Position numbers and translations under genes: made by a program | The notes under the pieces: generated by a model | Seen by the model: only the letters and a program-made list of their open reading frames with translations | What the model was told of the DNA's origin: nothing | The model's database searches: none | Shown: in pieces, positions 37,627-47,885 of the stretch | Position numbering within the stretch: the first letter of the stretch is position 1 | Layout of the letters: every line of letters begins with the position of its first letter | NCBI GenBank assembly: GCA_949372635.1 | Contig: CASIAB010000009.1 | Span: forward strand, 2,501-66,500 | DNA: 64,000 nucleotides | From: an uncultured Pseudomonadales bacterium | Lineage (GTDB): Bacteria; Pseudomonadota; Gammaproteobacteria; Pseudomonadales; Pseudohongiellaceae | Reading direction: 5' to 3'

Positions 37627-40586
37627 ATGCAACGACAAATCCCACATAAGCGCAGCTTGCTATGCGCGGCGATATCACTTTCACTACTGCCTCTGGCGAG
37701 CCAATCAATAGCTCAAGAGGACACAGTAGAAGAAGTAATCGTTACCGGTTCTTACATAAGACGATCCGAAGGTTTCACCGGCGCGTCTGCAATCGTTCAG
37801 CTCGACGCTGAGGCGTTGGAAGCTCAGGGTACTCTAAACGTCGGTGAGGTCATTAAGAACCTTGCCTTCGTATCCGGTTCAGCTTCTCAAATTTCCAATA
37901 CGATTCAGGGGCAGGATTCCCGCTCCACCTCAGTTGACTTGCGCGGTCTGGGTGCTAGCTCGACCCTGACTCTCATGGACGGTAAGCGTCTGGTCAATCA
38001 GAACGTGAATGCTCTAATCCCAACTATTGCGATCCAGCGCATGGATATCGTGGCTGACGGCGCTGCCGCTCTCTACGGAAGCGAAGCTGTGGCCGGTGTG
38101 GTGAACTTCGTTCCTTATAAGTCTTACGACGGTTTCAAGATAGACACCTACGCGGAGCAAGATGATAATGGTGACTATGATGAGCAGTCTGTGCAAATGC
38201 TTTGGGGCGGCCAAGTAGGCGAGATAGATGTCGTTATGGCAGCACAACATCGAACCAACACACGACTAGGCTGGGACGAGCGCAGTGACTTGGCCAATTC
38301 CGGCCTCACAGTGTCTTCAAACGCTCCTGGCAACTGGTACAGACCAGAACGTGATGAGAATGGTGCATATACCGGTGGTCCCCGATCTCGAGCGCCAGAC
38401 CCTTCTTGTGTGGCTGCCTCTCAGCGAACGGACTACACCCCTAATGTAGTTGCCAATCAATACGGCAATCTATTGGGTAGCAGCTGTTACTTTGATTTCG
38501 GTGACAACCGCAGCTATCGCGAGCCAATGCAGACAGCGCAGTACTACGGTAATGCAACTTGGGAAGTAGACGACGATCTAACTCTAAGCTTCCAAGGCTT
38601 TCGTACCTACCTAAGAGAAAATACGTTCACCTCTACTTCAAACCCAGGTAACTCGCGCATTGGTGAGCTTCCAGCTGTACGTGGTGAGATTCCAGGTAAC
38701 CCATTCTTTGCAAACGACTCCCTTGGTAATCAGCTTTATGGCTTTGATGCGAATGGCGATGGCGTTCCTGATCGAGGCACCCAAGACCTTAACAACGATG
38801 GTACTCCAGACTATCTAGTGTCTGGCATCGTGGATAACGGAGTACTGCTGCACGAAGACATGCAGCCTCGTACACTGCGTCCCATCAACAAGACCCACAC
38901 GCGTTCATCCGGCCACTCTAGGGACAGGGACAATAAGTCTGGCAGCACAGATATCATTAGCCGCTGGAGCGCACAGGCAGACTTCACTGTGCCTATGTCG
39001 ACGGCTGGGAAGGCATGGCATCCTTCTCGCGTAATGAGCGTGACCTCACCTTCATGTCAAACCAGAACTACGACATTACGGCGATGCAGCAGGGTTTGAA
39101 CTGTGACGTGGTCAACGACCGAGATGCTTGTTACAACCCTTTCTTCGTTACGGACCAGGCGAACAACAACTCCATTCAGGTTATGGATGATATAGCCGCT
39201 CGTGATAAGGAATGGACTAAACAATCGCTGGACGTGATCGATATCGTATTGAATGGCGCAGTGCCCCTAATGGGTTTCGAACTACCCGGCGGACCTATCT
39301 CTGCAGCTATCGGTTACCAAAACCGTAAGGATAAGTTCACCAACACTCCGTCCGCCGTTGAGCTAGCTGGCGATACGTGGATCGGTGGTACTGAGAAGGA
39401 AGTAGTCACTTCCGGTGCTCGTGATGTCGATGCCTATTTTATGGAACTGTCGGTTCCTGTGTTGTCCAATCTGGAAGTCGAACTGGCAGTACGCCGGGAA
39501 GAATTCAGTACTGGTCAGGCGGCCACCACCCCGAAATATGGTCTCACTTATGCGGCAACCGATTGGTTGACTCTGCGTGCTACTAAAGGCGACGCCTTCA
39601 TTGCGCCTAGCCTTACCAACTTATTCAATCCGGTCACCTGTGGCCTGTCCACGGTAACTGACCGCTTTGGTCCGTTCTCTGCCTTTACTACTGCCTGTGG
39701 CGGCGGTAATCCGAACCTGACGAATGAGACTTCAACGTCTCAGCAACTCGGTTTCGATATTGCATTAGGTGATTTCGACATATCGGTTACTTGGAACAAT
39801 ACGGAGTTCGAGAATCGAATCGTTGGCATCAACGGTCAGGATTTGATGCAGCTGGATTTCCAAAACTTCAAGACTGCGACTGGCTTTTCTGGCTCCGGCC
39901 TTACGGGAGATCAACCGTCTCGGGCGCAACTGGAAGCTTGGGTTGCAAACCCTGCTTCGAACAAAGATTTCATTCGCGACCCGGGTGACATCTACACGAT
40001 TCTACAGGTGAACAACACCAGTACTATCAACGCCGAGACAGTGGAAGTGGAAGCTTGGGATATAGCGGCTAATTATCAGTTCAGTATGAATGACTGGGGT
40101 GATTTCCGTGTAGGTCTGCAAGCGACGTTTGTCGATCACTTCTGGTATCAAGGCGATGCCTCTTCCCCGGTCGTCGACGGTGCAGGTGGGTACAACGCTA
40201 ACACTAGTGCGGTGCCAGAGCAGCCCGAGTGGAAGGCCAACCTGAACATTGGTTGGACCATGGGCAAGCACTCCGTGAACACTATCACGCGTTATATCGA
40301 CGATCTGCCGTATGACGGTCCTGCATTTACTCACCTAGATTTCTTCGGTGGCTTTCAGCGCCCCCAAGATATCTTTGAGACGGGTGTCAAGGCGTGGACT
40401 CAGATGGATGCGTCCTATACCTACCGTGGCTTAGAGCTGCTTGGTGGCGAGGGTTCGTTTACTGTCGGTTCACGTAATCTGTTCGATCGTAAACCTCAGG
40501 GCTCACCGGAATTTGCCGGTCTAATCGGTGGTCTTCAGGCTGCGATGGGTCGTTCTATCTATGCACGTTTCATCTACGATTTCTAG
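37627..40586 (+). pseudogene. TonB-dependent receptor broken by one frameshift
   Basis: Outer-membrane receptor of about 986 residues if repaired. ATG 37627 has GGAGA six bases upstream. A signal peptide (LCAAISLSLLPLASQSIAQ), a TonB-box-like EEVIVTGSYIRR and a plug with RGLGASSTLTLMDGKRLVNQ, IQRMDIVADGAAALYGSEA and GVVNFV are typical. The first frame goes off course after WSAQADFTV and stops at 39099; the barrel continues one frame away from AYVDGWEGMASFSRNERD and ends at 40586 with SIYARFIYDF, a proper terminal Phe strand. One extra G near 38988-38992 (GTGCC to GTGGCC) would restore it. It may be a sequence error. The ligand is unknown. Confidence 0.85.
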
Positions 40587-40653
40587 AAATCGTACAGCCG
40601 CACGTTTGACTAGTGCGGCAACTTTGAAGGTCACCTCAGTGATCGGATGAAGT

Positions 40654-40682
40654 AAAAGGGGCTCTTTAAGGGCCCTTTTTTT
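40654..40682 (+). terminator. Intrinsic terminator after the TonB receptor
   Basis: AAAAGGG (40654-40660) pairs with CCCTTTT near 40673-40679 with an imperfect GC inner stem, followed by T residues. The rest of the 378-bp gap 40587-40964 shows no gene. Confidence 0.75.
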
Positions 40683-40964
40683 ATGCTTGTCGAAAACCGA
40701 ACAGGGTGGTGTCGAGCACATTCAGATTAATAGATTGAGAGTTCCTATCTTCTGGTCGTAGGGCTTTTCGAACGAGCCGTTTGAGTCTGTGCTTTTGCCC
40801 TACTCGGTCTAAACTCAGCTCTGATTCCCATCCGCCGTTAGGAATATTTATCGAATATTAGCAATAGTGCGAGATTTCAAAATCGCTAAATTACTGCAAT
40901 TTCTTTATAATTTAATCGTTTCGAATCATCCGCTTCAGAGGGCTCGCGAGCATTATCTTTAAGC

Positions 40965-41615
40965 ATGGCCCTTTCTAATAATTATCCAGAGGACATTTCA
41001 TTGGAAATTGGCACTCAATCATTGTTCCCCAGCCTAGTCTGGTCCACCCTGTTTGACGACAGAGCGAGCTTCAACGCCAAAATATTGAAATTGGCCAATC
41101 AGGCGAGAAGCAATGACCCTAGTGGAGTGAGTAATACTAATGTTAAAGGTTGGCAGAGCCCAAATAACCTCCAGAATCTGGCCGAATTCGAAGACATAAA
41201 CCGCCGTATTTTGCAGGTATGTCAGCGTATCGCCGAGTCTCTGCACTTTCATCCAAACGTGGTCTTAGACCATCAGGCATGGTTGAATATCAGCCCGCCA
41301 GGCGCTTCAAATAAGCTCCATTACCACGCGAATTGTCACTTCAGTGGTGTTTACTACGTGAGCCTTAAGGCGCCGGAGTGTGGCAGCATTTTCTTTCGCG
41401 ATCCGCGGGTGGCATCTAGAATGTTCACCTCTCCTATTACCCAGCACACTGATTTTACGGCTGAAGAGGAGCGCATGCGTCCAGAAGAAGGCAGGATGTA
41501 TATATTCCCAGGTTGGTTAGAGCACGGTGTTGAACCTAATCAGAGCACTGAAGATCGTGTAAGCATCAGCTTTAATGTGCGGGCTATTCAGCAACCCTCC
41601 CCCAGCAGGCCATGA
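40965..41615 (+). CDS. Putative 2OG-Fe(II) oxygenase, TIGR02466-type
   Basis: A 216-residue cytoplasmic dioxygenase. FPSLVWSTLFDD opens the domain as in the TIGR02466 group. LHYHANCHFSGVYYVSL carries the first iron His (H119 or H121), MYIFPGWLEHGVEPN the distal His187, and R198 in DRVSISFNVR the 2OG contact. The spacing fits the family. The start ATG has only a weak ribosome site. Unlike the enzyme at 29929, it has no TPR partner; it stands alone between two long non-coding gaps. Confidence 0.87.
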   Translation: MALSNNYPEDISLEIGTQSLFPSLVWSTLFDDRASFNAKILKLANQARSNDPSGVSNTNVKGWQSPNNLQNLAEFEDINRRILQVCQRIAESLHFHPNVVLDHQAWLNISPPGASNKLHYHANCHFSGVYYVSLKAPECGSIFFRDPRVASRMFTSPITQHTDFTAEEERMRPEEGRMYIFPGWLEHGVEPNQSTEDRVSISFNVRAIQQPSPSRP

Positions 41616-42604
41616 TTTTGAAGACCGCTATGGCCTAGTTAAAACGAGCTCCCTTATATGTGCCAAGATCCGGTCTATACCGACCGTAGCAAAAAGGGGA
41701 GTTTTAAAAAATTAGGGGCTTCTGAATGGCATACATTTCTGAACGAGTCCTGGCCCTTAGATTACTGCCCTGTGCGGACAACTTTGGACTTAAGGCTGTC
41801 GTCGTCAACTAAGATCCCTTGAAAGCAATGGTACAGAGGGAAAATTAATAGAAGCGGATGCTTCCTTCTTCATTGCTTAGAATATTCTCCGCCTTCGAGT
41901 CGGTAAAGCGCATGTCGTTATCGGAATTAACGAGCCGCGTCGCGAATCGCAAATTTTATGTTTTTTTGAATCTATTCTTCATGAAGTAGTAAAACATGCC
42001 GCTTGCGCACAGAAAAGTACAGTCCCCATCAGAGGCTCACACATAGAGGCAGGGTAACCATGTCTAATTTTAATTTACAAACAGAGTAAAGGTAACATCA
42101 GCAGCCGTCTTGGCAGGTTATATACAAATATAAATTGCATGGCTTATAATCATTAAGATCAATGAAATTCCCAAAAAAATAGGAATTATTACTGAGCACT
42201 ATTAGTGCGGATTAACTTCTTCATGGGTAATTACTGATAGAGGAATTTAACTAAGATTAATTATGGCGCTTCTACAAACTGCATGATGAGGGTCAGAAAA
42301 AATCAAAAGCAGACATTCAGCACTAACCCAGTTGGTTAGAATGCCAGACTCATAATTCGTTTGTCTGTGGTTCGAGTCTCAGTAGGCCCTGTGCCAGCCA
42401 ATTTCCTTTAATTTTTTACACCTAGTATTCAGCATAATGGGCCTTAGAATTTCGTGGGCCGTTGGTCATGTATGAGTGGCGAATTTCGCCCAATGTGAAA
42501 ACGAGAATGGCGTTCTGCAACGCACAACTTGACAGCTCGCTCCTATTAAACGGGGCGAGACTTATTCGAAAATATTTACCAAAATCAGACAGAAAAAGTA
42601 ATAT
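41616..42604. other. Long non-coding zone with a tRNA remnant
   Basis: Nearly 1 kb without any convincing gene, AT-rich around 41930-42260. The only recognisable element is the decayed tRNA-Met at 42318-42390. No repeats or integrase remnants were seen. Confidence 0.5.
42318..42390 (+). pseudogene. tRNA-Met (CAT) remnant
   Basis: The D-loop (CAGTTGGTTAGA), anticodon loop CTCATAA with CAT at 42351-42353, T-loop GGTTCGAGTC and 3' acceptor strand TAGGCCC are in the right order and spacing. The 5' acceptor strand does not pair with TAGGCCC, and the anticodon and T stems have several mismatches, and no CCA follows. It is a dead elongator-tRNA copy. Confidence 0.65.
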
Positions 42605-43405
42605 ATGTATAGAACTTCAGGATTACTCGCTGCCCTTTTAGTGACATTTTCGGCTCCCTCTGTTTTCGCTCAATCCGATCCCTGGGACGGTTTAGCTCGA
42701 ACAACTTTCGATATTACGGCGGCCACGCTACGTATCCCTTGCGCTGTTCTGAAAGATGGAACTGGAATGGCTATTCCCGGCTTCGCGCCTGCATTCGCAT
42801 TGAATCTAGAACTCACAGGTGATGCATTACGTTTGGTTGATCCCATAAAAGCATTCGAAGAGATCCCTGAAAGCTGCCTCGATACCTTAGTGGTCGATGG
42901 CAACATAGCCATATATTCAACCGAATCTGCAGAGTCGGATAGCAGTGCAGCGGAGAACACAAATCGTTTTTATACCATTGAGCTGCAAGCAACTATTCCA
43001 CCAGACGGACCTATCAATTTTGCAGTACTAACAGCTGACGACCGCCTCTATATAAGGCCTACTTTTGAGGGAAGTAATTTTGAATTACGCGCGGGCATTG
43101 GCCCCTATCCAAGAGAATTCGTCTACGATGACGTCTTGGTTGATGAAGCCCTGCGCTTGATGCTACTAGGTATAACAGTGTTCGAAGCCGGAAATTTAAA
43201 AATCCGATGTGATTTCGATGACCCACAGGCGCTGCTCGAAGTGGTCGGTAGCGTGGGTGATAACACGCAATATCGAATCAAGTCATCATTGACTGCAGCT
43301 GATAACAACAAAATATTCTCTATCATTTGCACGGCTTTCAATCGAGATATTAACCGACTCGAACTAAATGTTCCTTCTGTCGAATGGACGATAACTCTTC
43401 CTTAG
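42605..43405 (+). CDS. Exported hypothetical protein, 266 residues
   Basis: The protein starts with a signal peptide (GLLAALLVTFSAPSVFAQ) and has a beta-rich body with several paired cysteines (RIPCAVLKDG, PESCLDTLVV, KIRCDFDD, SIICTAF), suggesting two disulfides. Two similar halves are possible, each with an LRIPC/LKIRC strand (TAATLRIPCAV near 43 and EAGNLKIRCDF near 200). I do not recognise a family. The ribosome site is weak. It lies in a decayed neighbourhood, but the frame itself is intact. Confidence 0.72.
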   Translation: MYRTSGLLAALLVTFSAPSVFAQSDPWDGLARTTFDITAATLRIPCAVLKDGTGMAIPGFAPAFALNLELTGDALRLVDPIKAFEEIPESCLDTLVVDGNIAIYSTESAESDSSAAENTNRFYTIELQATIPPDGPINFAVLTADDRLYIRPTFEGSNFELRAGIGPYPREFVYDDVLVDEALRLMLLGITVFEAGNLKIRCDFDDPQALLEVVGSVGDNTQYRIKSSLTAADNNKIFSIICTAFNRDINRLELNVPSVEWTITLP

Positions 43406-43438
43406 AAATATGGAGTAGCGGGCTCATAATCTGAGTAT

Positions 43439-43995
43439 TTATCGTGGGCTCTCAGTCAATAAGGGTGCCAACTCGACTCTGGAATCTGGAAACACTACAT
43501 CCTCTGCATCGAAAATCCTAGGCAATCCACCATTCCACCAATTATCGGACGCAGTGATTCTACTCGGCGGCACAGGCATCGCACCTCTCTCGTTGGCGAC
43601 GAAGCTATTTTTGCCCAGACTGCCTAGGGCACCTCCTCCGAAATCGATAACGGCTACAAATTCCCCGCCGCCGCGGTTATTCATCGTGAAACCATATCCG
43701 GTCGGACCGATCATCTCGGTGTTTTCAACGAACAATGTCGTGTGACTGCCACTATCTGATGTGCTTTGCAGATTAGGCTAGATGGCTCCGCCGCCCTGTG
43801 CGGGTTACCGCCAATGATTTTTGTGCCTCTGATTTCATAGGCTTAATTCGGAGTTCGTTCCCGCGTTGGAAAACTGTATGCCGTCGGTAACAGCATTCTC
43901 AATCATCGGTTGATAAGCTAATACTTGAAAACTCTGTCTTAACCGTAAATGAGGGGGAAAAACCATCTGAGGTCACTGCGGGGTCACCTCGCAGG
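43439..43995 (-). pseudogene. Remnant of a right-handed beta-helix protein
   Basis: The last 100 or so codons are intact and look like the end of a parallel beta-helix protein: GGGEFVAVIDFGGGALGSLG, NSFVAN and ASDNWWNGG, a pattern common in secreted repeat proteins. Upstream, the same kind of sequence continues but needs several frame changes and crosses a TAG (ENAVTDGIQFSNAGTNSELS; EIRGTKIIGGNP; AQGGGAI then stop). No start was found. The 5' limit is uncertain. Decay, not one error, is the likely cause. Confidence 0.55.
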
Positions 43996-44088
43996 CTTGA
44001 AGACCATTGATTAACATCATAGTAACGTTGCAAGTGCGTCGTAATAATTCTAATGTCCTACTACTAACAAGGATTGGAGATTAGCATC

Positions 44089-44550
44089 GTGATTAATAAA
44101 ATATATTTTGCCCTGGCTTTGAGTTCTACACTTACCGCCAGCTCCCTACTTCAAGCTGAAGAATCATCGGCCAATGAGTACGACCCAGTAGCGATTCCAC
44201 TTGCGGATATTCAATGGGGCCCACCCGGCGGAGGCAATGGCGCTCCCGTGGGTGTTCAAACCGCGCAGCAGGGAACCGACTCGGCCACGGGCGGCATAAC
44301 TTACTACGCGAAGTTTCCAGCTGGCTCGCACTTCGATACGCATTGGCACACCCATGACGAGTTTGTGGTGGTGGTGCAGGGCACTGTGACGATCGTTCTG
44401 GGTGATGAGAGTCACTCGGTGAGTACTGGTAGTTATATCGTCATACCCGGCAAACTAAATCACTCCTGGGACGTGCCAGTCGGTGGAGAGGATGCAGTGA
44501 TTGTGGTGCGTCGCGGCGGTCCCGCGGACTTTCATTATTTGGATAGGTAG
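44089..44550 (+). CDS. Exported cupin domain protein
   Basis: A 153-residue small cupin. GTG 44089 follows GGAG by eight bases and opens a signal peptide (IYFALALSSTLTASSLLQAEE). The metal motif HWHTHDEFVVVVQGTVTIV has HxHxxxE, and the second motif supplies His in LNHSWDVP. Such proteins can be dioxygenases, isomerases or sensors; export and lack of a DNA-binding domain rule out the AraC-type. It ends before a strong bidirectional terminator shared with the monooxygenase-like gene on the other strand. Confidence 0.85.
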   Translation: MINKIYFALALSSTLTASSLLQAEESSANEYDPVAIPLADIQWGPPGGGNGAPVGVQTAQQGTDSATGGITYYAKFPAGSHFDTHWHTHDEFVVVVQGTVTIVLGDESHSVSTGSYIVIPGKLNHSWDVPVGGEDAVIVVRRGGPADFHYLDR

Positions 44551-44603
44551 ATGGATAAATAGGAAGTAAGTAAAAGCTATCGTCAACAAGAATTGAGATC
44601 AAT

Positions 44604-44639
44604 AAAAAAGGCCGAGAGCGCAAACTCTCGGCCTTTTTT
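44604..44639. terminator. Bidirectional intrinsic terminator
   Basis: AAAAAAGGCCGAGAG (44604-44618) pairs with CTCTCGGCCTTTTTT (44625-44639). It serves the cupin on plus and the copper monooxygenase-like gene on minus. Confidence 0.93.
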
Positions 44640-44659
44640 ATTCTTGTGAGGCTTTGTTA

Positions 44660-46006
44660 CTAGTCGTTGCCGGCTAGTGAACGTTCTTCTTTCTCTTTGC
44701 GATCGGCAACTAGCTGCTCGAAGCCTTCATCGTCTAGGTGAGTTATAGCTAACCAAGCGTGAGTCATCTCATCGCCAGTACGGCTGCCGCCCATTACCCA
44801 CATATCCGGATCGGGGTTGTTGGGGTTGTCAGCTGTGTTGTCATACCACTGCTTCAATACCAATACCGCGCCAGCAGGTATTAGGGGAGCTACGTCTTCG
44901 TTGTAGATGTGACTGTGGTGCCATGTAGCGCTCCAATTTGAGACTTGGCTGATCTGCTCAGTGCGACCAGTCTCCGGGTAGAAGATCTCCAGAGAGGCAG
45001 CATTCATGCGCAAGTGCCCATGAGGCTGAAAGCTGTCAAGACGAATCGGGTGATCGAAGGAGTGGAATCCCTGTGTCATGGAATAACCATTTGGTGGGAT
45101 GACAATGTCTGCCTGCGGGCTGATCTGATAAAGAGCTAGGTCCTGCTTGTATTTAGCTTCTTCCTCGTAACCTACTGGGTGTAACCAGAGGCCGATCTCA
45201 ACCACGTTATCCTCAATCATAGTGCCGGGAGCTGTCGCGCCAACGCCACCTGGGAACATGTGAATGCTCCAGCTAACTATTGCGTCTTTTGGCAGCGTGC
45301 GACATACGCCTTCAGGCACGATCTCGCCCCATTTGCCCATAGCATATTCAGTAAGCATGCTCTGACGCTCCATGGTGCCGTCTGGCTGTTCTAACACAAC
45401 TGACGAGTTCGCATGGTGAACTACGGCCTTGGCATCGCCTCTTGGCTTAACCTGTACGGCCTTGATGCAGCGATCTGCTGTCATACCGCTGGGTACGTAG
45501 TGGTTACTCCAAAGGTCGTTGCCGTTGGCTGGTATGTCGATAGAGATGGAAGGAATGACAGTGTCCGGCTGACCGAATTGAGACGCGAAGTTCCATTCGC
45601 TAGGGTCATTCATCTCAGGCATAGCCACGACAATATCTGCATCGCCCATTGGCGAGCCCTGATTTACCCAGGCTACGATGGTATCGATTTCTTCTTGTTC
45701 TAAGCGCCAGTCGCCTTCGAGGTCCTGAATGCCGATGCCATGGTCATAGGCATACGGAGGCATTTCACGATTCGCGACTCGCAATTGGATCAGTGGTGCC
45801 CAAGGGCGAACCTGATCGTAATTTGTAAGCTGCATGGGTCCGATTCCGCCTTCGCGGTGGCAGACTACGCAGTTCTCGTTGAGTATCTTACCGACCTCAC
45901 CATTGTAGGTGACGTCATGATCAGCTGCTGACTGAGCCAGCGCCGAAACTTGAAACCCTGCTGCGGCAAGTGCTGCGAGGCCTAACCAGCCTTTCGAAAT
46001 ACTCAT
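44660..46006 (-). CDS. Heme-c/copper monooxygenase-like protein (PHM-like), copy 1
   Basis: Exported 448-residue protein. Signal peptide, then a cytochrome c-like domain with CVVCH at 46-50 and a conserved GGIGPMQL. The rest resembles the type II copper, ascorbate-dependent monooxygenase (PHM/DBM) domain. All usual copper ligands can be placed: H197-H198 in VVHHAN and H249 in WSIHMFPGG (CuH site), H329-G-H331 in FQPHGHLRM and M414 in GDEMTHAW (CuM site). The heme could replace ascorbate as the electron source. AGGAGAG precedes the ATG. A paralog lies directly upstream on the same strand. Substrate unknown. Confidence 0.82.
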   Translation of the reverse strand: MSISKGWLGLAALAAAGFQVSALAQSAADHDVTYNGEVGKILNENCVVCHREGGIGPMQLTNYDQVRPWAPLIQLRVANREMPPYAYDHGIGIQDLEGDWRLEQEEIDTIVAWVNQGSPMGDADIVVAMPEMNDPSEWNFASQFGQPDTVIPSISIDIPANGNDLWSNHYVPSGMTADRCIKAVQVKPRGDAKAVVHHANSSVVLEQPDGTMERQSMLTEYAMGKWGEIVPEGVCRTLPKDAIVSWSIHMFPGGVGATAPGTMIEDNVVEIGLWLHPVGYEEEAKYKQDLALYQISPQADIVIPPNGYSMTQGFHSFDHPIRLDSFQPHGHLRMNAASLEIFYPETGRTEQISQVSNWSATWHHSHIYNEDVAPLIPAGAVLVLKQWYDNTADNPNNPDPDMWVMGGSRTGDEMTHAWLAITHLDDEGFEQLVADRKEKEERSLAGND

Positions 46007-46170
46007 AAATCTCTCCTTTTGATCCTTGGGGAAATCTCGATTCTATTCGTCTCGAGTATTCCAATTATTGGATAGATGAATTTTGTGATTTCATAGATCA
46101 ATCTGATTCTACCTCTTTTTAGAGGATGGAAGAAGCAGTAACAGCGACTATTTGACAATATACAGACAAT

Positions 46171-46205
46171 AAAAAAGGCCGGTTAATCGAGATTAGCCGG
46201 CCTTT
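46171..46205 (-). terminator. Intrinsic terminator between the tandem paralogs
   Basis: AAAAGGCCGGTTAA pairs with TTAGCCGGCCTTTT around a short loop, and six A at 46171-46176 give the T run on the minus strand. It follows the stop of 46250-47605, so the paralogs have separate transcripts. Confidence 0.88.
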
Positions 46206-46249
46206 TGGACTTCTTAGAAGAGGTTAGCCCAATTCTAATTAGCTAGGTA

Positions 46250-47605
46250 CTAGTCGTTACCGGCTAGTGAACGCTCTTCTTTTTCTCTGCGATCTGCAAC
46301 GATATTTTCATAGCCTTCGTCATCGAGGTGAGTAACCGCGATCCAAGCATGAGACATCTCGTCGCCAGTACGGCTTCCGCCTACAACCCACTGATCAGGA
46401 TCAGGGTTATTTGGGTTATTAGCTGTGTTGTCGTACCACTGCTTTATTACCATTACCGCGCCTGCTGGAAGCAGAGGAGCAGCATCTTCTGCATACAGGT
46501 GGCTGTGGTGCCATGTGGCACTCCAGTTAGAGACCTGGCTGATTTGCTCAGTGCGGCCAGTTTCTGGGTAGAAAATTTCCAGAGAGGCTGCATTCATGCG
46601 CAAGTGACCGTGTGGCTGGAAGCTATCGATGCGAACAGGGTGATCGAAAGAATGAAAACCCTGAGTCATCGTGTAACCATTAGGAGGTACGATTAACTCG
46701 CCGCTCTCGTAGCCGTCAGTCAGTCGATACAGTTTCAGATCCTGCTTGTAAGGAGTCTTTGCTGAAGCTGTCATGTAGTCTTCATCGTGAAACCAAAGGC
46801 CGATTTCAACAACGTTGTCTTTTATCATTGTGCCTGGAGCAGTTGCGCCAACACCACCTGGAAACATGTGAATGTCCCAAGCAACGCGCGAGTTCGCAGG
46901 CATAGTTCGGCAAACACCCTCAGGTACTAGCTCGCCCCACTTGCCCATAGCGTATTCCGTAAGCTGACCGTACTTCTGCCACTCCCCGTTCTCGTCTTGC
47001 GATTCAACGTCAGAGTTAGCGTGGTGAACAACCGCAGCGGCGTCTCCACGTGGCTTAACCTGAACCGCTTTGATGCAGCGATCCTGAGTCACACCGGTAT
47101 CAACATAGTGCTTGTGCCAAAGGTCGTTTCCATTTGCAGGAATATCGATAGGTACAGAGGCAATGATTTGATTAGGCTGACCTAAATCAGCAGCGAAATT
47201 CCACTCGCTGGGGTCTTTAACGTCGGCAACTGGTGCAACGATGTCCGCATCACCCATTGGTGAGCCTTGGTTAACCCAAGCTACGATAGTGTCGATTTCT
47301 GCCTGCTCTAAGCGCCAGTCGCCTTGAAGGTCCTGGATGCCGATACCGTGGTCGTATGCATAAGGAGGCATTTCGCGATTAGCAACACGAAGCTGGATCA
47401 ATGGCGCCCAAGGGCGGACCTGATCATAGCTGGAGAGTTGCATAGGGCCAATGCCGCCTTCTGTGTGACATACAACGCAATTCTCGTTGATAATCTGAGC
47501 AACGTGACTGTTGTAAGTAACTGCGTCGTCCTGAGCATTAGCCTGTAGGCCAAATGCGAGGAATACGCCGCTTACTGTGGCAGTCAATCCGCGTACTGTT
47601 TTCAT
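46250..47605 (-). CDS. Heme-c/copper monooxygenase-like protein (PHM-like), copy 2
   Basis: Exported 451-residue paralog of 44660-46006, alike over nearly its whole length by eye. Heme motif CVVCH lies at 43-47. Copper ligands: H194-H195, H246, H332-G-H334 and M417. Differences gather in the linker after the heme (VAPVADVKDP) and near residues 275-310. The signal peptide and first residues are unrelated to copy 1. GAGGAGAAAGG precedes the ATG. Recent tandem duplication is the simplest origin, but each copy keeps its own terminator, suggesting separate regulation. Confidence 0.82.
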   Translation of the reverse strand: MKTVRGLTATVSGVFLAFGLQANAQDDAVTYNSHVAQIINENCVVCHTEGGIGPMQLSSYDQVRPWAPLIQLRVANREMPPYAYDHGIGIQDLQGDWRLEQAEIDTIVAWVNQGSPMGDADIVAPVADVKDPSEWNFAADLGQPNQIIASVPIDIPANGNDLWHKHYVDTGVTQDRCIKAVQVKPRGDAAAVVHHANSDVESQDENGEWQKYGQLTEYAMGKWGELVPEGVCRTMPANSRVAWDIHMFPGGVGATAPGTMIKDNVVEIGLWFHDEDYMTASAKTPYKQDLKLYRLTDGYESGELIVPPNGYTMTQGFHSFDHPVRIDSFQPHGHLRMNAASLEIFYPETGRTEQISQVSNWSATWHHSHLYAEDAAPLLPAGAVMVIKQWYDNTANNPNNPDPDQWVVGGSRTGDEMSHAWIAVTHLDDEGYENIVADRREKEERSLAGND

Positions 47606-47839
47606 GCCTTTCTCCTCAAATTGAGAGTTATCGATCTTAAGTTAAAGTCTTAAATTGAATTTTACATTAATACCTACCGAAAATTCTAATTCGCTACCCC
47701 TCAAATGTCCATCGAATACGGCTATTTTCGGGGAATCATTGCAACAAATTGAAACACATTTTGGAGGTTTTTTTCGCTGAGTGTCGCGGCTAGCGCCTCA
47801 AGCAGCAGGGAATCTCGAAGAAATACCCTTGCTTGCTCT

Positions 47840-47864
47840 CTGGCCGGCCGCGAAAGTCGGCCAG
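47840..47864. other. GC-rich hairpin
   Basis: CTGGCCG (47840-47846) pairs with CGGCCAG (47858-47864). No T run follows on the minus strand, so it is at best a weak terminator for the gene at 47886-48827. Confidence 0.5.
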
Positions 47865-47885
47865 AAAATTAATAATAACAGAGGC

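Noticed and set aside
41616-42604. Phage or integron att structure in the gene desert
   Set aside because: No integrase, direct repeat or recombination site was visible besides the tRNA remnant.
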